The position numbers and the translations under genes are program-made. The notes under the pieces were generated by a model. It did not search any database. It was given only the letters and a program-made list of their open reading frames with translations, and was not told where the DNA came from. Below, one piece after another: positions 17,954 to 29,746 of a stretch of 64,000 nucleotides of DNA. How positions within the stretch are numbered: position 1 is the stretch's first letter; every line of letters begins with the position of its first letter. This DNA is from Stenotrophomonas chelatiphaga (GTDB taxonomy: Bacteria; Pseudomonadota; Gammaproteobacteria; Xanthomonadales; Xanthomonadaceae): positions 1 through 64,000 of the forward strand of contig NZ_LDJK01000002.1 in NCBI RefSeq assembly GCF_001431535.1, written 5' to 3'.

Positions 17954-18826
17954 GTGACTGACAACCAGACCGTGAACGCTTTCGAGACGGCAGCCGGCTG
18001 TGGCCAACGCCTCCGCCAGGCCCGTGAAGCGGCAGGACTGACGCTTGACGATGTGGCCCAGCGCCTGCACATGCCGGCGCAGGTGGTGCGTTCGCTGGAA
18101 GAAGAGCAATGGCAGCGCCTCGGCGCGCCGGTGTTCGTCCGTGGCCAGCTGCGCAGCTATGCGCGGCTGCTGGGGGTGGATGTCGGCGAGGTGCTTGAAC
18201 AGGCGCAGGTCGGCCCGATCGTGCCGCCGACCCTGGTCAGCCACACCCATACCCCGCGTGCACGCCGCATCGCCGAAAGCATCGGTCGCCGCCTGCTGTA
18301 CGTGGGCATCACCGCCGCGTTGGCGGTGCCGGTGTGGTTCGCCACCCGCAGCCATCTGGATGCGGACGGGCAGGGGCCAAGCACCGCGTCGCTGGATGTG
18401 ATTCCGGCGACCGTGGCAGTGGCTCCGCCGCGCAACGACGATGATGCCCCCCGCGTTGCCGCCCCGGCCGCCGCGCCGGCCAGGCCGGCAACCCAGCCCT
18501 ACATGGCTTCGCTGACGCCGGTGCCGCGTCCTGCGGTGGCCAGTGAACCGGCCGTGGGCAAGGGCGCGCTTGGCCTCCAGTTCAGCGGTGACAGCTGGAT
18601 CGAAATCACCGCGCCGGACGGCTCCACGGTGGAGAAGGCGCTGGTCCAGGCCGGCCAGTCGCGCAGCTTCACGCCGGGCCAGGTGGGCCGGGTGGTGCTG
18701 GGCAACGCTGCGCAGGTGCAGGTTCAGCAGAACGGCGCCATCATCGATCTTGGCCCGTATCGGCGAGCCAACGTCGCACGCTTTACGGTATCCTCTGAAG
18801 GCTCCGTGGTCCCGGTTTCAAACTGA
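17954..18826 (+). CDS. rodZ: RodZ-like helix-turn-helix membrane protein
   Basis: Cytoskeletal protein linking MreB to the cell-wall machinery. The 290-residue product has an N-terminal XRE-type HTH (RLRQAREAAGLTLDDVAQRL, about residues 17-80), one membrane segment near 112-130 (LLYVGITAALAVPVWFATR), an Ala/Pro-rich linker and a C-terminal DUF4115 domain from about 205 (LGLQFSGDSWIEITAPDG). It starts with GTG. In E. coli ispG and hisS lie between rodZ and yfgM; here they are absent and the yfgM-like gene follows directly. Confidence 0.9.
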   Translation: MTDNQTVNAFETAAGCGQRLRQAREAAGLTLDDVAQRLHMPAQVVRSLEEEQWQRLGAPVFVRGQLRSYARLLGVDVGEVLEQAQVGPIVPPTLVSHTHTPRARRIAESIGRRLLYVGITAALAVPVWFATRSHLDADGQGPSTASLDVIPATVAVAPPRNDDDAPRVAAPAAAPARPATQPYMASLTPVPRPAVASEPAVGKGALGLQFSGDSWIEITAPDGSTVEKALVQAGQSRSFTPGQVGRVVLGNAAQVQVQQNGAIIDLGPYRRANVARFTVSSEGSVVPVSN

Positions 18827-18906
18827 GGCCCGGGCTGGAATCCACAACCCATTGAACAGTCCTCCCCGGCGAGCTTGCCTCCGGCTCGGGTAGGGCGAGA
18901 GTACGC

Positions 18907-19545
18907 ATGGCGATCGACGACCTGCTCGACGAGCACGAACAAAGTGAACGCGTCCGCACCTGGCTGCGGAAGAATGGCCTGAGCATCATCGGCGGCGTAG
19001 CGATTGCCGTCGGTGCGATCTGGGGCTGGGGCTATTGGCAGCAGGAGCACGGCAACAAGCTGGCTTCGGCCAACGTCGAATACCAGAAAGTGCTCCAGGG
19101 CATCCAGGAAAACAAGCTCGACGACGCCGGCAAGGCGGTCAAGGCGCTCGACGCCGGTCCGTCCAACATCTATTCCGAACTGGCTGCGCTGCAGTTGGCC
19201 AAGGCGCAGGTCGAAGCGGGCAAGAACGATGACGCGCTGGCTACCCTGCGCGCGGTGACCGTGGAAGGCGACCTCAAGCATGTCGTCGACCAGCGCATCG
19301 CGCGCCTGCTGGTGGCCACCGGCAAGGGAAGCGAAGCGATCACCCTGCTGGGCAGCGCCACCGACCCGGCGTCGCTGGAAATCCACGGCGATGCCCTCAT
19401 CGCCGCCGGCAAGCGCGATGAAGCGCGTGGGCAGTATGAGAAAGCGCTGAAGACGCTGGACGTGGCAGCGCCGCAGCGGCGCCTGCTGGAAACCAAGTTG
19501 ATGGACGCCGGCGGCACCGTCGCGGCGACTGAGGAGTCGGTTTAA
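18907..19545 (+). CDS. YfgM-family inner-membrane TPR protein
   Basis: Periplasm-facing inner-membrane chaperone-like protein; YfgM of E. coli binds PpiD and SecYEG. The 212-residue product has a short cytoplasmic N-terminus (DDLLDEHEQSERVRTWLRKN), one membrane segment (LSIIGGVAIAVGAIWGWGYW) and a TPR-like region to the end. The spacing and the bamB gene immediately after (ATG overlapping its TAA by 1 nt) are the conserved arrangement. Confidence 0.88.
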   Translation: MAIDDLLDEHEQSERVRTWLRKNGLSIIGGVAIAVGAIWGWGYWQQEHGNKLASANVEYQKVLQGIQENKLDDAGKAVKALDAGPSNIYSELAALQLAKAQVEAGKNDDALATLRAVTVEGDLKHVVDQRIARLLVATGKGSEAITLLGSATDPASLEIHGDALIAAGKRDEARGQYEKALKTLDVAAPQRRLLETKLMDAGGTVAATEESV

Positions 19546-20750
19546 TGAGTCAGATGGTCATCCTCAAGCGGGTTGCCACGGTTGCCATGCTCGGCATGGC
19601 GCTGTCCGGTTGCAGCACGGTCAAGGGCTGGTTCGCCGGCAAGGACGCTGAAGCCAAGAAGTTGCAGGAGCCGGTGGAACTGGTGAAGTTCGACGCCACC
19701 GTCAAGGTCGACAAGCTGTGGACGGTCAACCTGGGCAAGGGCGAAGAGCGCATCGGCGTCCGCCAGGGCCCGGCAGTCGCCGACGGCCGCGTGTTTGCCG
19801 CTGCCATCACCGGCGGCGTGCATGCCATCGACCTGCAGACCGGCAAGAAGGTCTGGACGTATGAGCCGGCCAAGGAAAAGAAGAAGCCCAAGCTGCGCCT
19901 TTCCGGCGGTCCGGGCGTGGGCGACGGCCTGGTGGTCATCGGCACGCTGGATGGCCAGGTGATCGCGCTGGATGCCGCTGACGGCACTGAAAAGTGGCGC
20001 GCCAAGGTGCCCGGCGAAGTGATTTCGGCCCCGGCCGTCGGCCAGGGCATGGTGTTCGTGCGCAGCAACGATGGCCGCATCACCTCCTTCGACGCGACCA
20101 ACGGCACCCAGCGCTGGTTCAACCCGCGCGAACTGCCGATGCTGACCGTGCGCGGCAACGCGCCGGTGGTGCAGGGCCCGGGCGTGGTGTTCGTCGGCAA
20201 CGATGACGGCACCCTGGCCGCGCTGGGCGCTGCCGATGGACGCACGCTGTGGGACCAGGTGGTCGGCAACCCGGAAGGGCGCACCGAACTGGATCGCATG
20301 GCCGATGTCGACGGCGCTCCGGTGCTGGAAGGCAGCACGCTGTATGCCAGCAGCTTCAAGAACCAGACCATCGCCATCGAAGGTCCGACCGGGCGTCCGT
20401 TGTGGACGCGCGACCACGGTGGAGCAGGCGGCGTCACGCTGTCTTCGTCCTATGTGATCGTCACCGACAACCAGGGCGGCGTGTTCGGCCTGGACAAGCA
20501 GAGCGGTGCGGCCAGCTGGTCGCAGACCGGCCTGGCCCGGCGCCAGCTGACCGGCCCGGCGCTGCAGGGCGATTACGTGGTCGTCGGGGATTTCGACGGC
20601 TACGTTCACTGGCTGCAACAGTCCGATGGCGCGATGGCCGCCCGGGCAAAGACCGGCGGGACCGTCAAGGCCCAACCGATAGTCGCCGACGGGGTCCTGC
20701 TGGTGCAGAACATCGAAGGCAAGCTGACCGCTTTCCGGTTGGCCAATTAA
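19545..20750 (+). CDS. bamB: Outer membrane protein assembly factor BamB
   Basis: Lipoprotein of the BAM complex that inserts beta-barrel proteins. The 401-residue product has a lipoprotein signal with lipobox ending LSGC and an eight-bladed PQQ-like beta-propeller, visible as recurring [19 protein letters not shown] repeats. Its start codon overlaps the stop of the yfgM-like gene (TAATG), so the two are translationally coupled. der follows after 16 nt. Firm identification. Confidence 0.95.
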   Translation: MSQMVILKRVATVAMLGMALSGCSTVKGWFAGKDAEAKKLQEPVELVKFDATVKVDKLWTVNLGKGEERIGVRQGPAVADGRVFAAAITGGVHAIDLQTGKKVWTYEPAKEKKKPKLRLSGGPGVGDGLVVIGTLDGQVIALDAADGTEKWRAKVPGEVISAPAVGQGMVFVRSNDGRITSFDATNGTQRWFNPRELPMLTVRGNAPVVQGPGVVFVGNDDGTLAALGAADGRTLWDQVVGNPEGRTELDRMADVDGAPVLEGSTLYASSFKNQTIAIEGPTGRPLWTRDHGGAGGVTLSSSYVIVTDNQGGVFGLDKQSGAASWSQTGLARRQLTGPALQGDYVVVGDFDGYVHWLQQSDGAMAARAKTGGTVKAQPIVADGVLLVQNIEGKLTAFRLAN

Positions 20751-20766
20751 TTACGGAGTAAACGCG

Positions 20767-22164
20767 ATGCTGCCCCTGGTCGCCCTGGTCGGACGGCCGA
20801 ATGTCGGCAAGTCCACAATCTTCAATGCGCTCACGCGCACCCGCGACGCGCTGGTCCATGACCAGCCCGGCGTGACCCGTGACCGCAACTACGGTGTCTG
20901 TCGCCTGGACGAGGACAATCACTTCCTGATCGTGGACACCGGCGGCATCGCCGAACAAGAAGAAGGCCTGGCCGGCGCCACCGCGCGGCAGGCCCGTGCC
21001 GCCGCCGAAGAAGCCGATCTGATCGTCTTCGTGGTCGATGCACGCGATGGCACCTCTGCGCTGGACGATGACATCCTGGCCTGGCTGCGCAAGCAGCAGC
21101 AGCCGAAGGTGCTGCTGATCAACAAGATCGACGGCACCGACGAGCACACCGTGCGCGCGGAGTTCTCGCGCTACGGCTTCAGCGAAATGCTGACCGTCTC
21201 GGCTGCCCATCGCCAGGGTCTGGACGACCTGCTCGAGGAAATCGTCGAGCGGCTGCCCGAAGAGGGCAGCGCCGAAGAGATGGACAACGATCCGAACCGG
21301 GTGCGCATCGCCTTCGTCGGTCGCCCCAACGTGGGCAAGTCCACGCTGGTCAACCGCATCCTCGGCGAGGAGCGGATGATCGCCTCGGAAGTGCCGGGCA
21401 CCACGCGTGATTCGATCTCGGTGGACCTGGAACGCGAGGGTCGCGATTACCGCCTGATCGACACCGCCGGCCTGCGCCGCCGTGGTCGGGTCGACGAAGC
21501 GGTGGAAAAGTTCTCGGTCGTCAAGACCATGCAGGCCATCGAACAGTGCCAGGTCGCGGTGCTGATGCTGGACGCGCATGAAGGCGTGACCGACCAGGAC
21601 GCGACCGTTCTCGGCGCGGTGCTGGATGCCGGCCGCGCGCTGGTCATCGCGATCAACAAGTGGGACGGGCTGACCGATTACCAGCGCGAGCAGGCAGAGA
21701 CCCAGCTGTCGTTGCGCCTGGGCTTCGTGCCGTGGGCGGAATCGGTGCGTATCTCGGCGATGCACGGCTCCGGCCTGCGTGAGCTGTTCAGCGCGATCCA
21801 CCGCGCGCATGACTCGGCCAACCACCAGTTCAGCACCAGCGAAGTGAACCAGGCACTGGAAATGGCCTACACCGCCAATCCGCCGCCGACCATCCGGGGC
21901 CATGTGTCCAAGCTGCGTTACGTGCATCCGGGCGGCGCCAATCCGCCGACCTTCATCGTGCACGGCACGCGCCTGAAGGAACTGTCGGAGACCTACAAGC
22001 GCTATCTGGAAAACTTCTTCCGCAAGCGCTTCAAGCTGGTCGGCACCCCGGTGCAGTTCATCTTCCGCGAAGGGTCCAACCCGTACGAAGGCAAGAAGAA
22101 CCCGCTGACCGAACGCCAGGTCAAGGCCAAGCGCCGCCTGATGAAGCACGTCAAGGGCCGCTGA
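20767..22164 (+). CDS. der: Ribosome-associated GTPase Der (EngA)
   Basis: Essential GTPase with two tandem G domains, required for 50S assembly. The 465-residue product has two P-loops GRPNVGKS (near residues 9 and 183), two NKxD motifs (INKIDG and INKWDG), DTxG motifs (VDTGGIAEQ and [10 protein letters not shown]) and the C-terminal KH-like domain ending [11 protein letters not shown]. It closes the ndk-to-der gene string. A SMAG repeat begins 20 nt after its stop. Confidence 0.97.
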   Translation: MLPLVALVGRPNVGKSTIFNALTRTRDALVHDQPGVTRDRNYGVCRLDEDNHFLIVDTGGIAEQEEGLAGATARQARAAAEEADLIVFVVDARDGTSALDDDILAWLRKQQQPKVLLINKIDGTDEHTVRAEFSRYGFSEMLTVSAAHRQGLDDLLEEIVERLPEEGSAEEMDNDPNRVRIAFVGRPNVGKSTLVNRILGEERMIASEVPGTTRDSISVDLEREGRDYRLIDTAGLRRRGRVDEAVEKFSVVKTMQAIEQCQVAVLMLDAHEGVTDQDATVLGAVLDAGRALVIAINKWDGLTDYQREQAETQLSLRLGFVPWAESVRISAMHGSGLRELFSAIHRAHDSANHQFSTSEVNQALEMAYTANPPPTIRGHVSKLRYVHPGGANPPTFIVHGTRLKELSETYKRYLENFFRKRFKLVGTPVQFIFREGSNPYEGKKNPLTERQVKAKRRLMKHVKGR

Positions 22165-22183
22165 GGCCCGTTCCCGACGATGG

Positions 22184-22206
22184 GTAGCGCCGACCCATGG
22201 TCGGCG
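22184..22206. repeat. SMAG/REP palindrome, copy A of a 35-nt shared repeat
   Basis: GTAG-headed palindrome with arms GCCGACC / GGTCGGC around CAT. The 35 nt from 22182 on are identical to those at 26460, including a GAGCGCAGCGG tail outside the palindrome. Confidence 0.75.
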
Positions 22207-22293
22207 AGCGCAGCGGGCCGTGCGCGGCAGGATTCCGCCGAGCATGGCCCGGCGCTACGACCTCATCCGGCATCCATGGCCGATAATGTGGCC

Positions 22294-23436
22294 ATGCGCA
22301 TTCCTGAAATCACGCCAGAACTCGCCCTGCAGCGCCTTTCCGAAGGCGCCGTACTGATCGACGTGCGCGAGCCGCACGAGCGCGCCGGCGGCATGGCCGA
22401 AGGCGCGCGCGGCATCGCCCTGGCCGATCTGCAGGCGGCCCCGGCAACCCACCTGCCGCGCCTGGAACAGGACATCCTGCTGATCTGCCAGACCGGCAAG
22501 CGCTCTGCCGATGCCGCGCGGTTCCTGCACGCCGCAGGCTACACGCAGGTCGCCTCGGTGGCCGGTGGCACCGTCGCCTGGCGCCTGCAGCAGCTGCCGC
22601 TGGTGCAGCCAGCCGGCAGCGCCGAAGACCGCGATTTCCATGACCGCTATTCCCGCCACCTGCTGCTGCCGCAGGTCGGCGTGGATGGCCAGCGCCTGTT
22701 GCAGCGTTCGCGCGTGCTGGTGCTGGGCGCGGGCGGCCTGGGCTCGCCAGCCGGTTTCTACCTGGCCGCCGCCGGGGTAGGGCAGCTGCGCTTCGTCGAC
22801 GATGACCGCGTGGAGCGCAGCAACCTGCACCGGCAGATCGTGCACACTGACGCCAGCGTTGGCCAGTACAAGGTCGATTCGGCGCGCGAGCGCCTGCTGG
22901 CGTTGAACCCTTCCATCGCCATCGAAGCCATCGCCGAACGCGCGACGTCGGCCAACATCGACGCCTTGATGGACGGCGTGGACGTGGTGCTGGACGGTTC
23001 GGACAATTTCCCGCTGCGCTACCTGCTCAATGATGCGTGCATCAAGCACGCCACGCCGCTGGTATATGCGGCCATCGAGCGTTTCGACGGCCAGGTGAGT
23101 GTGTTCGATGCCGGACGCCAGCGTGGCGTGGCGCCGTGCTACCGCTGCCTGTTCCCGCAGCCCCCGCCGCCGGAATTCGCGCCCAACTGCGCCGAAGCCG
23201 GGGTGCTGGGCGCGCTGCCCGGGCTGGCCGGCGTGCTGCAGGCCACCGAGGTGCTGAAGCTGCTGCTGGGCATCGGCGAACCGCTGACCGGGCGGCTGCT
23301 TCGCTTCGATGCGCTGTCCATGCGCTTCCGCGAAACCCGGCTGTCGCCGGATCCCCACTGCGCCGTCTGCGCGCCCGGTCAGGACTTCCCCGGCTACATC
23401 GACTACGCCGCGTTCTGCTCAAATCCGCAACGATGA
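22294..23436 (+). CDS. Rhodanese-MoeB/ThiF fusion, sulphur-carrier adenylyltransferase
   Basis: Adenylates (and probably sulphurates) the C-terminus of a sulphur carrier such as MoaD or ThiS. The 380-residue product has an N-terminal rhodanese domain (residues about 1-105, IDVREPHERAGG, persulphide Cys in LLICQTGKRSADAARF). An E1-like domain follows: LVLGAGGLGSPAGFYLAAAG, DDDRVERSNLHRQ, VLDGSDNFPLRYLLND. Zinc-type cysteines lie in CYRCLFP and HCAVC. In most MoeB/MOCS3-type fusions the rhodanese is C-terminal; here it is N-terminal. The in-frame extension upstream runs through a SMAG repeat and is rejected; the start could also be 22276. Confidence 0.85.
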   Translation: MRIPEITPELALQRLSEGAVLIDVREPHERAGGMAEGARGIALADLQAAPATHLPRLEQDILLICQTGKRSADAARFLHAAGYTQVASVAGGTVAWRLQQLPLVQPAGSAEDRDFHDRYSRHLLLPQVGVDGQRLLQRSRVLVLGAGGLGSPAGFYLAAAGVGQLRFVDDDRVERSNLHRQIVHTDASVGQYKVDSARERLLALNPSIAIEAIAERATSANIDALMDGVDVVLDGSDNFPLRYLLNDACIKHATPLVYAAIERFDGQVSVFDAGRQRGVAPCYRCLFPQPPPPEFAPNCAEAGVLGALPGLAGVLQATEVLKLLLGIGEPLTGRLLRFDALSMRFRETRLSPDPHCAVCAPGQDFPGYIDYAAFCSNPQR

Positions 23437-23555
23437 TCGGCGGCATTCGGATGCTTGTTTCATATCCGGAACGATGAACCGCAACCCACGTGCTATTGAT
23501 TGCGACGTGCATGCCCTATCGTTGACGCACTTCAACGCATCACAGGGATGGCCGC

Positions 23556-25388
23556 ATGGCGGTGGAAGCAGCTGCAAGCAGTGAACTGGTCAAGGTCGTC
23601 GCCCTGTTGGGCGCGGCAGTGGTGATGGTGCCGTTGTTCCGGCGTTTCGGCCTTGGGTCGGTGCTGGGGTACTTCACTGCTGGCCTGGCGATCGGGCCGT
23701 TCGGGCTGGGCTGGTTCTCCGATCCCCAGGCGATCCTGCACACCGCCGAACTCGGCGTGGTGATGTTTCTTTTCGTGATCGGCCTGGAGATGCGGCCCTC
23801 GCACCTGTGGAGCCTGCGCAAGGAGATCTTCGGGCTGGGCACGGCGCAGATCGCCACCTGTGCGATTGTGCTGACCCTGGTCGCCAAACTATTCGGGCTG
23901 CCGTGGCAGGTGGCCTTCATCGGCGCCACCGGTTTCGTGCTGACCTCTACCGCGGTGGTGATGCAGCTGCTCGCCGAACGCGGCGACATCGCGCTGCCGC
24001 CGGGCCAGAAGATCGTCTCCATCCTGCTGTTCGAAGACCTGCTGATCGTGCCGCTGCTGGCGCTGGTCGCGTTCATGGGCCCCTCCGCCGGCAGTGCCGA
24101 CGGCGAAGGGTCGCGCTGGCTTTCGGTGGCCATCGGCGCCGGCGCGGTGGTCGGCCTGGTGCTGGTCGGGCGCTTCCTGCTCAATCCGCTGTTCCGCATC
24201 CTGGCCGCCGCCAAGGCACGCGAGGTGATGACCGCCGCCGCGCTGCTGGTGGTGCTCGGCGCGGCGCTGCTGATGCAGCTGTCCGGTCTGTCGATGGCGA
24301 TGGGCGCCTTCCTGGCCGGCGTGCTGCTCAGCGAATCCACCTTCCGGCACCAGATCGAAGCGGATATCGAGCCGTTCCGCGGCATCCTGCTGGGGCTGTT
24401 CTTCCTCAGCGTGGGCATGGCGCTGGACCTGGGCGTGGTGGCGCGCAACTGGCCGCTGATCGTCGGGCTGGTGCTGGCGCTGATGGCGGCCAAGGCACTG
24501 TGCATCTATGTCGTGGCCCGGGTGATGGGCAGCAGCCATGCGCAGGCGCTGGACCGCGGCGTGGTGATGGCGCAGGGCGGCGAGTTCGCCTTCGTGCTGT
24601 TCGCCGCGGCCGCCAGTGCCGGCGTCATCGATGTCGACATCAATGCGAACTTCACCGCCGTGGTGGTGCTTTCGATGGCGCTGACCCCCCTGGTAGTGCT
24701 GGCGCACAAGCATTTCGCCGCGCCTGCGGTGGTCAGCATGGAGGGCGTGGAAACGGCCGAAGGGCTGTCCGGCAGCGTGCTGCTGATCGGCTTCGGCCGC
24801 TTCGGCCAGGTCGCCAGCCAGTCGCTGCTGGCGCGCGACGTGGACGTGACCATCATCGACAACGACGTGGAGATGATCCACAGCGCCGAGCGCTTCGGCT
24901 TCAAGATCTATTACGGTGACGGCACCCGGCTGGACGTGCTGCATGCCTCCGGTGCGGGCAGCGCCCGGGCGATCGCGGTGTGCGTCAACGATGCGGCCGA
25001 AGCCGACCGCATCGTCGAACTGGTCTCCCACGAGTTCCCGCAGGCCAAGCTGCTGGTGCGCTCGTTCGACCGCGAACATTCGCTGCGGCTGATCCATGCC
25101 GGCGTCGATTTCCAGATACGCGAAACCTTCGAATCGGCGGTGATGTTCGGCCAGGCCGCGCTGATGGAACTGGGTGCGGACGAAGACGATGCGCGCGATA
25201 TCGCCGAGCAGATCCGCGAGCGCGACGCCGAGCGCCTGCAGCTGGAAATGGCCGGCGGCGACCTCAGGGCCGGCGCGCACATGACCTTCGGCAGTTCACT
25301 GCCGGGCGTGCCCACGCCGACCCCGTTCACCGTGCCCAAGCGCCAGTCGCGCACGCTGAACGCCGATCAGGTGCCGCCCGAGGCCTGA
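23556..25388 (+). CDS. KefC-like monovalent cation:proton antiporter
   Basis: CPA2-family inner-membrane transporter, probably glutathione-gated potassium efflux. The 610-residue product has about 12 membrane segments to residue 385, the HQIEADIEPFRGILLGLFFLSVGM stretch typical of KefB/KefC, and then a TrkA-N/RCK nucleotide-binding domain (LLIGFGRFGQVASQSLLARD and YYGDGTRLDVL). The C-terminal tail is polar. There is no KefF/KefG partner next to it. Assignment to KefC rather than KefB is not certain. Confidence 0.87.
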   Translation: MAVEAAASSELVKVVALLGAAVVMVPLFRRFGLGSVLGYFTAGLAIGPFGLGWFSDPQAILHTAELGVVMFLFVIGLEMRPSHLWSLRKEIFGLGTAQIATCAIVLTLVAKLFGLPWQVAFIGATGFVLTSTAVVMQLLAERGDIALPPGQKIVSILLFEDLLIVPLLALVAFMGPSAGSADGEGSRWLSVAIGAGAVVGLVLVGRFLLNPLFRILAAAKAREVMTAAALLVVLGAALLMQLSGLSMAMGAFLAGVLLSESTFRHQIEADIEPFRGILLGLFFLSVGMALDLGVVARNWPLIVGLVLALMAAKALCIYVVARVMGSSHAQALDRGVVMAQGGEFAFVLFAAAASAGVIDVDINANFTAVVVLSMALTPLVVLAHKHFAAPAVVSMEGVETAEGLSGSVLLIGFGRFGQVASQSLLARDVDVTIIDNDVEMIHSAERFGFKIYYGDGTRLDVLHASGAGSARAIAVCVNDAAEADRIVELVSHEFPQAKLLVRSFDREHSLRLIHAGVDFQIRETFESAVMFGQAALMELGADEDDARDIAEQIRERDAERLQLEMAGGDLRAGAHMTFGSSLPGVPTPTPFTVPKRQSRTLNADQVPPEA

Positions 25389-25407
25389 GCAGGGGAGGGG
25401 CCGGCCG

Positions 25408-25504
25408 GTAGTGACGGCCGCTGGCCGTCATCGCGGGGGTGACGCCCGGTAGTGAGGGCCGCTGTCCGTCATTTCCTGGCCGACGGCCAACGGCCGTCAC
25501 TACC
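25408..25504. repeat. Cluster of three SMAG/REP palindromes
   Basis: Two direct GTAG-headed units (25408-25430 and 25449-25471) and one inverted unit (25482-25504) fill most of the gap between the antiporter and folD. All share the GACGGCC core. The direct-plus-inverted arrangement can fold into one larger structure. Confidence 0.75.
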
Positions 25505-25555
25505 GGGCCTGAATCAGGGACAATAGCCCTCCCCGCCGCTCCACGCCCGCTTTCG

Positions 25556-26437
25556 ATGACCCTGCCAGCCACCGCCTCCCACCCCGCCCGCATCCTCGAC
25601 GGCCGCCGCATCTCCGAAGACCTGCTGGACAGCCTGAAGGTGCGCGTAGACGCCCGTGTCGCCGCCGGTGGCAGCCGTCCGGGCCTGGCCGTGGTGCTGG
25701 TGGGTGGCGACCCGGCGTCCACCGTCTACGTGCGCAACAAGCGCCGTGCGGCGGAAAAGGTCGGTATCGAGGCACATGATTTCGATCTCCCGGCCGGCAC
25801 CAGCGAAGCCGAGCTGCTGGCCCTGATCGACCGGTTGAACGCCGACCCGAAGATCCACGGCATCCTGATCCAGCTGCCGCTGCCCGGCATTCCCGACGCG
25901 CGCCGGCTGATCCAGCGCATCGATCCGCGCAAGGACGTGGACGGTTTCCACCCGGAGAACGTCGGCCACCTGGCCCTGCGCGAGTTCGGGCTGCGCCCGT
26001 GCACCCCGCGCGGTATCACCACGCTGCTGGGCCACACCGACCAGCCGGTGCGGGGTCGCAATGCCACCATCGTCGGCGTCAGCAACCACGTCGGCCGGCC
26101 GATGGGACTGGAACTGCTGATCGCTGGCTGCACGGTGACCAGCTGCCACAAGTTCACCCCCAAGGACGTGCTGGAACAGGCCGTGCGCAACGCCGACATC
26201 CTGGTGGTGGCGGTCGGCCGCCCCGGCATCGTGCCGGGTGAATGGGTCAAGCCGGGTGCGGTGGTGATCGACGTGGGCATCAACCGCCTGGACGATGGCC
26301 GGCTGGTCGGCGATGTCGGCTTCGAAGCGGCCGCAGAGCGCGCCAGCTGGATCACCCCGGTGCCCGGCGGTGTCGGCCCGATGACCGTGGCCACCCTGAT
26401 GCAGAACACCCTGGAAGCGGCCGAAGCGTTCGTCTGA
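25556..26437 (+). CDS. folD: Methylenetetrahydrofolate dehydrogenase/cyclohydrolase
   Basis: Bifunctional one-carbon enzyme: 5,10-methylene-THF to 10-formyl-THF via NADP reduction and hydrolysis. The 293-residue product carries the family signatures [19 protein letters not shown] (with the catalytic Lys), [10 protein letters not shown] and the [14 protein letters not shown]-terminal motif, plus the [11 protein letters not shown] dinucleotide site. The start is set at [14 protein letters not shown]; the longer in-frame reading from 25439 crosses the SMAG cluster. It lies upstream of the guanine genes, which use formyl-THF-derived purines. Confidence 0.95.
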   Translation: MTLPATASHPARILDGRRISEDLLDSLKVRVDARVAAGGSRPGLAVVLVGGDPASTVYVRNKRRAAEKVGIEAHDFDLPAGTSEAELLALIDRLNADPKIHGILIQLPLPGIPDARRLIQRIDPRKDVDGFHPENVGHLALREFGLRPCTPRGITTLLGHTDQPVRGRNATIVGVSNHVGRPMGLELLIAGCTVTSCHKFTPKDVLEQAVRNADILVVAVGRPGIVPGEWVKPGAVVIDVGINRLDDGRLVGDVGFEAAAERASWITPVPGGVGPMTVATLMQNTLEAAEAFV

Positions 26438-26461
26438 GGGCGACCGCTCGCTGACGGAGGG

Positions 26462-26484
26462 GTAGCGCCGACCCATGGTCGGCG
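26462..26484. repeat. SMAG/REP palindrome, copy B of a 35-nt shared repeat
   Basis: Same GTAG palindrome as at 22184, with 35 identical nucleotides from 26460. It lies just after folD and before the guaB promoter region. Confidence 0.75.
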
Positions 26485-26568
26485 AGCGCAGCGGCGCCGT
26501 TCGCCCCACACCCCACCGGCGCGACACTGCGTCGCATCTACCCCCTGCCGCTCGACGGAGAAACAGGG

Positions 26569-28059
<1,491 letters not shown>

Positions 28060-28072
28060 GGCCGGACGCAGG

Positions 28073-28106
28073 AAGAGGAACGAGGAAGCTGATTCCCGTT
28101 CCTCTT
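28073..28106 (+). terminator. Hairpin between guaB and guaA
   Basis: Ten-bp perfect stem AAGAGGAACG / CGTTCCTCTT with a 14-nt loop, followed by a TCT tract. It could partly terminate guaB transcripts and lower guaA expression. Confidence 0.45.
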
Positions 28107-28168
28107 TCTACATACGCCGCTGGTTGCGCTTTCGTACTCCGTTATTCCTCCTGCATCGCCCGGGCATC

Positions 28169-29734
28169 ATGACCAACATCCATACCGACAAGATCCTCAT
28201 CCTCGATTTCGGCGCGCAGTACACCCAGCTGATCGCCCGTCGCATCCGCGAACTGGGTGTCTACTGCGAAATCTGGGCGTGGGACCACAACCCGGCCGAC
28301 ATCGCCGGCTTCGGTGCCAAGGGCATCATCCTGTCCGGTGGCCCGGAATCGACCACCCTGCCGGGCGCGCCCGCCGCGCCGCAGGAAGTGTTCGACAGTG
28401 GCCTGCCGGTGTTCGGCATCTGCTACGGCATGCAGACCCTGGCCGCGCAGCTGGGCGGTGAAACCGAAGCGGCCGACCAGCGCGAATTCGGCCATGCCGA
28501 AGTCAACATCGTGGCCCCGGATGCGCTGTTCTCCGGGCTCAGCGACCACCCGGGCGAGGCCAAGCTCAATGTGTGGATGAGCCACGGCGACCACGTTTCC
28601 AAGGCGCCGCCGGGCTTCACCATCACCGCCACGACCGACCGCATCCCGGTGGCCGCCATGGCCAACGAAGACAAGCGCTGGTACGGCGTGCAGTTCCACC
28701 CGGAAGTGACCCACACCCTGCAGGGCCAGGCGCTGCTGCGCCGCTTCGTGGTGGATGTGTGCGGCTGCGAAACCCTGTGGACCGCCGCCAACATCATCGA
28801 AGACCAGATCGCCCGCGTGCGCGAACAGGTCGGCGATGACGATGTGATCCTGGGCCTGTCCGGCGGCGTCGATTCGTCGGTCGTGGCCGCACTGCTGCAC
28901 AAGGCGATCGGTGACAAGCTGACCTGCGTGTTCGTCGATACCGGCCTGCTGCGCTGGCAGGAAGGCGACCAGGTGATGGCGATGTTCGCCGAGCACATGG
29001 GCGTCAAGGTGATCCGCGTCAACGCGGCCGACCGCTACTTCGCCAAGCTGGAAGGCGTGAGCGATCCGGAAGCCAAGCGCAAGATCATCGGCAACCTGTT
29101 CGTGGACATCTTCGACGAAGAATCCAACAAGCTGAGCAACGCCAAGTGGCTGGCGCAGGGCACCATCTACCCGGACGTGATCGAATCGGCCGGCAGCAAG
29201 ACCGGCAAGGCGCATGTGATCAAGAGCCACCACAACGTGGGCGGCCTGCCGGAGCACATGAAGCTGGGCCTGGTGGAGCCGCTGCGCGAGCTGTTCAAGG
29301 ACGAAGTGCGTCGCCTTGGCGTTGAACTTGGCCTGCCGCGCAGCATGGTCTATCGCCATCCGTTCCCGGGCCCGGGCCTGGGCGTGCGTATCCTGGGCGA
29401 AGTGAAGCGCGAATACGCCGAACTGCTGGCCAAGGCCGATGCGATCTTCATCGAAGAGCTGCGCAAGGCCGACCTGTACGACAAGACCAGCCAAGCGTTC
29501 GCGGTGTTCCTGCCGGTGAAGTCGGTGGGTGTGGTGGGTGATGCGCGGGCTTATGAGTGGGTGATCGCGCTGCGTGCCGTTGAGACGATTGACTTCATGA
29601 CCGCGCATTGGGCGCACCTGCCGTATGAGTTCCTGGGTACGGTGAGCAACCGGATCATCAATGAGTTGCGCGGGGTGTCGAGGGTGGTCTATGACATCTC
29701 GGGGAAGCCACCGGCTACTATTGAGTGGGAATGA
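28169..29734 (+). CDS. guaA: GMP synthase (glutamine-hydrolysing)
   Basis: Converts XMP to GMP using glutamine and ATP. The 521-residue product has a class I glutamine amidotransferase domain (nucleophile Cys in [14 protein letters not shown], His-Glu in [10 protein letters not shown]), the ATP-pyrophosphatase P-loop [14 protein letters not shown], and the C-terminal dimerisation domain ending KPPATIEWE. The start is set at [15 protein letters not shown]; the longer open frame overlaps guaB in another frame. The last third shows a shift to TTG/GAT-rich codons near the boundary with the AT-rich island. Confidence 0.97.
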   Translation: MTNIHTDKILILDFGAQYTQLIARRIRELGVYCEIWAWDHNPADIAGFGAKGIILSGGPESTTLPGAPAAPQEVFDSGLPVFGICYGMQTLAAQLGGETEAADQREFGHAEVNIVAPDALFSGLSDHPGEAKLNVWMSHGDHVSKAPPGFTITATTDRIPVAAMANEDKRWYGVQFHPEVTHTLQGQALLRRFVVDVCGCETLWTAANIIEDQIARVREQVGDDDVILGLSGGVDSSVVAALLHKAIGDKLTCVFVDTGLLRWQEGDQVMAMFAEHMGVKVIRVNAADRYFAKLEGVSDPEAKRKIIGNLFVDIFDEESNKLSNAKWLAQGTIYPDVIESAGSKTGKAHVIKSHHNVGGLPEHMKLGLVEPLRELFKDEVRRLGVELGLPRSMVYRHPFPGPGLGVRILGEVKREYAELLAKADAIFIEELRKADLYDKTSQAFAVFLPVKSVGVVGDARAYEWVIALRAVETIDFMTAHWAHLPYEFLGTVSNRIINELRGVSRVVYDISGKPPATIEWE

Positions 29735-29746
29735 GTTGAAAGAACG

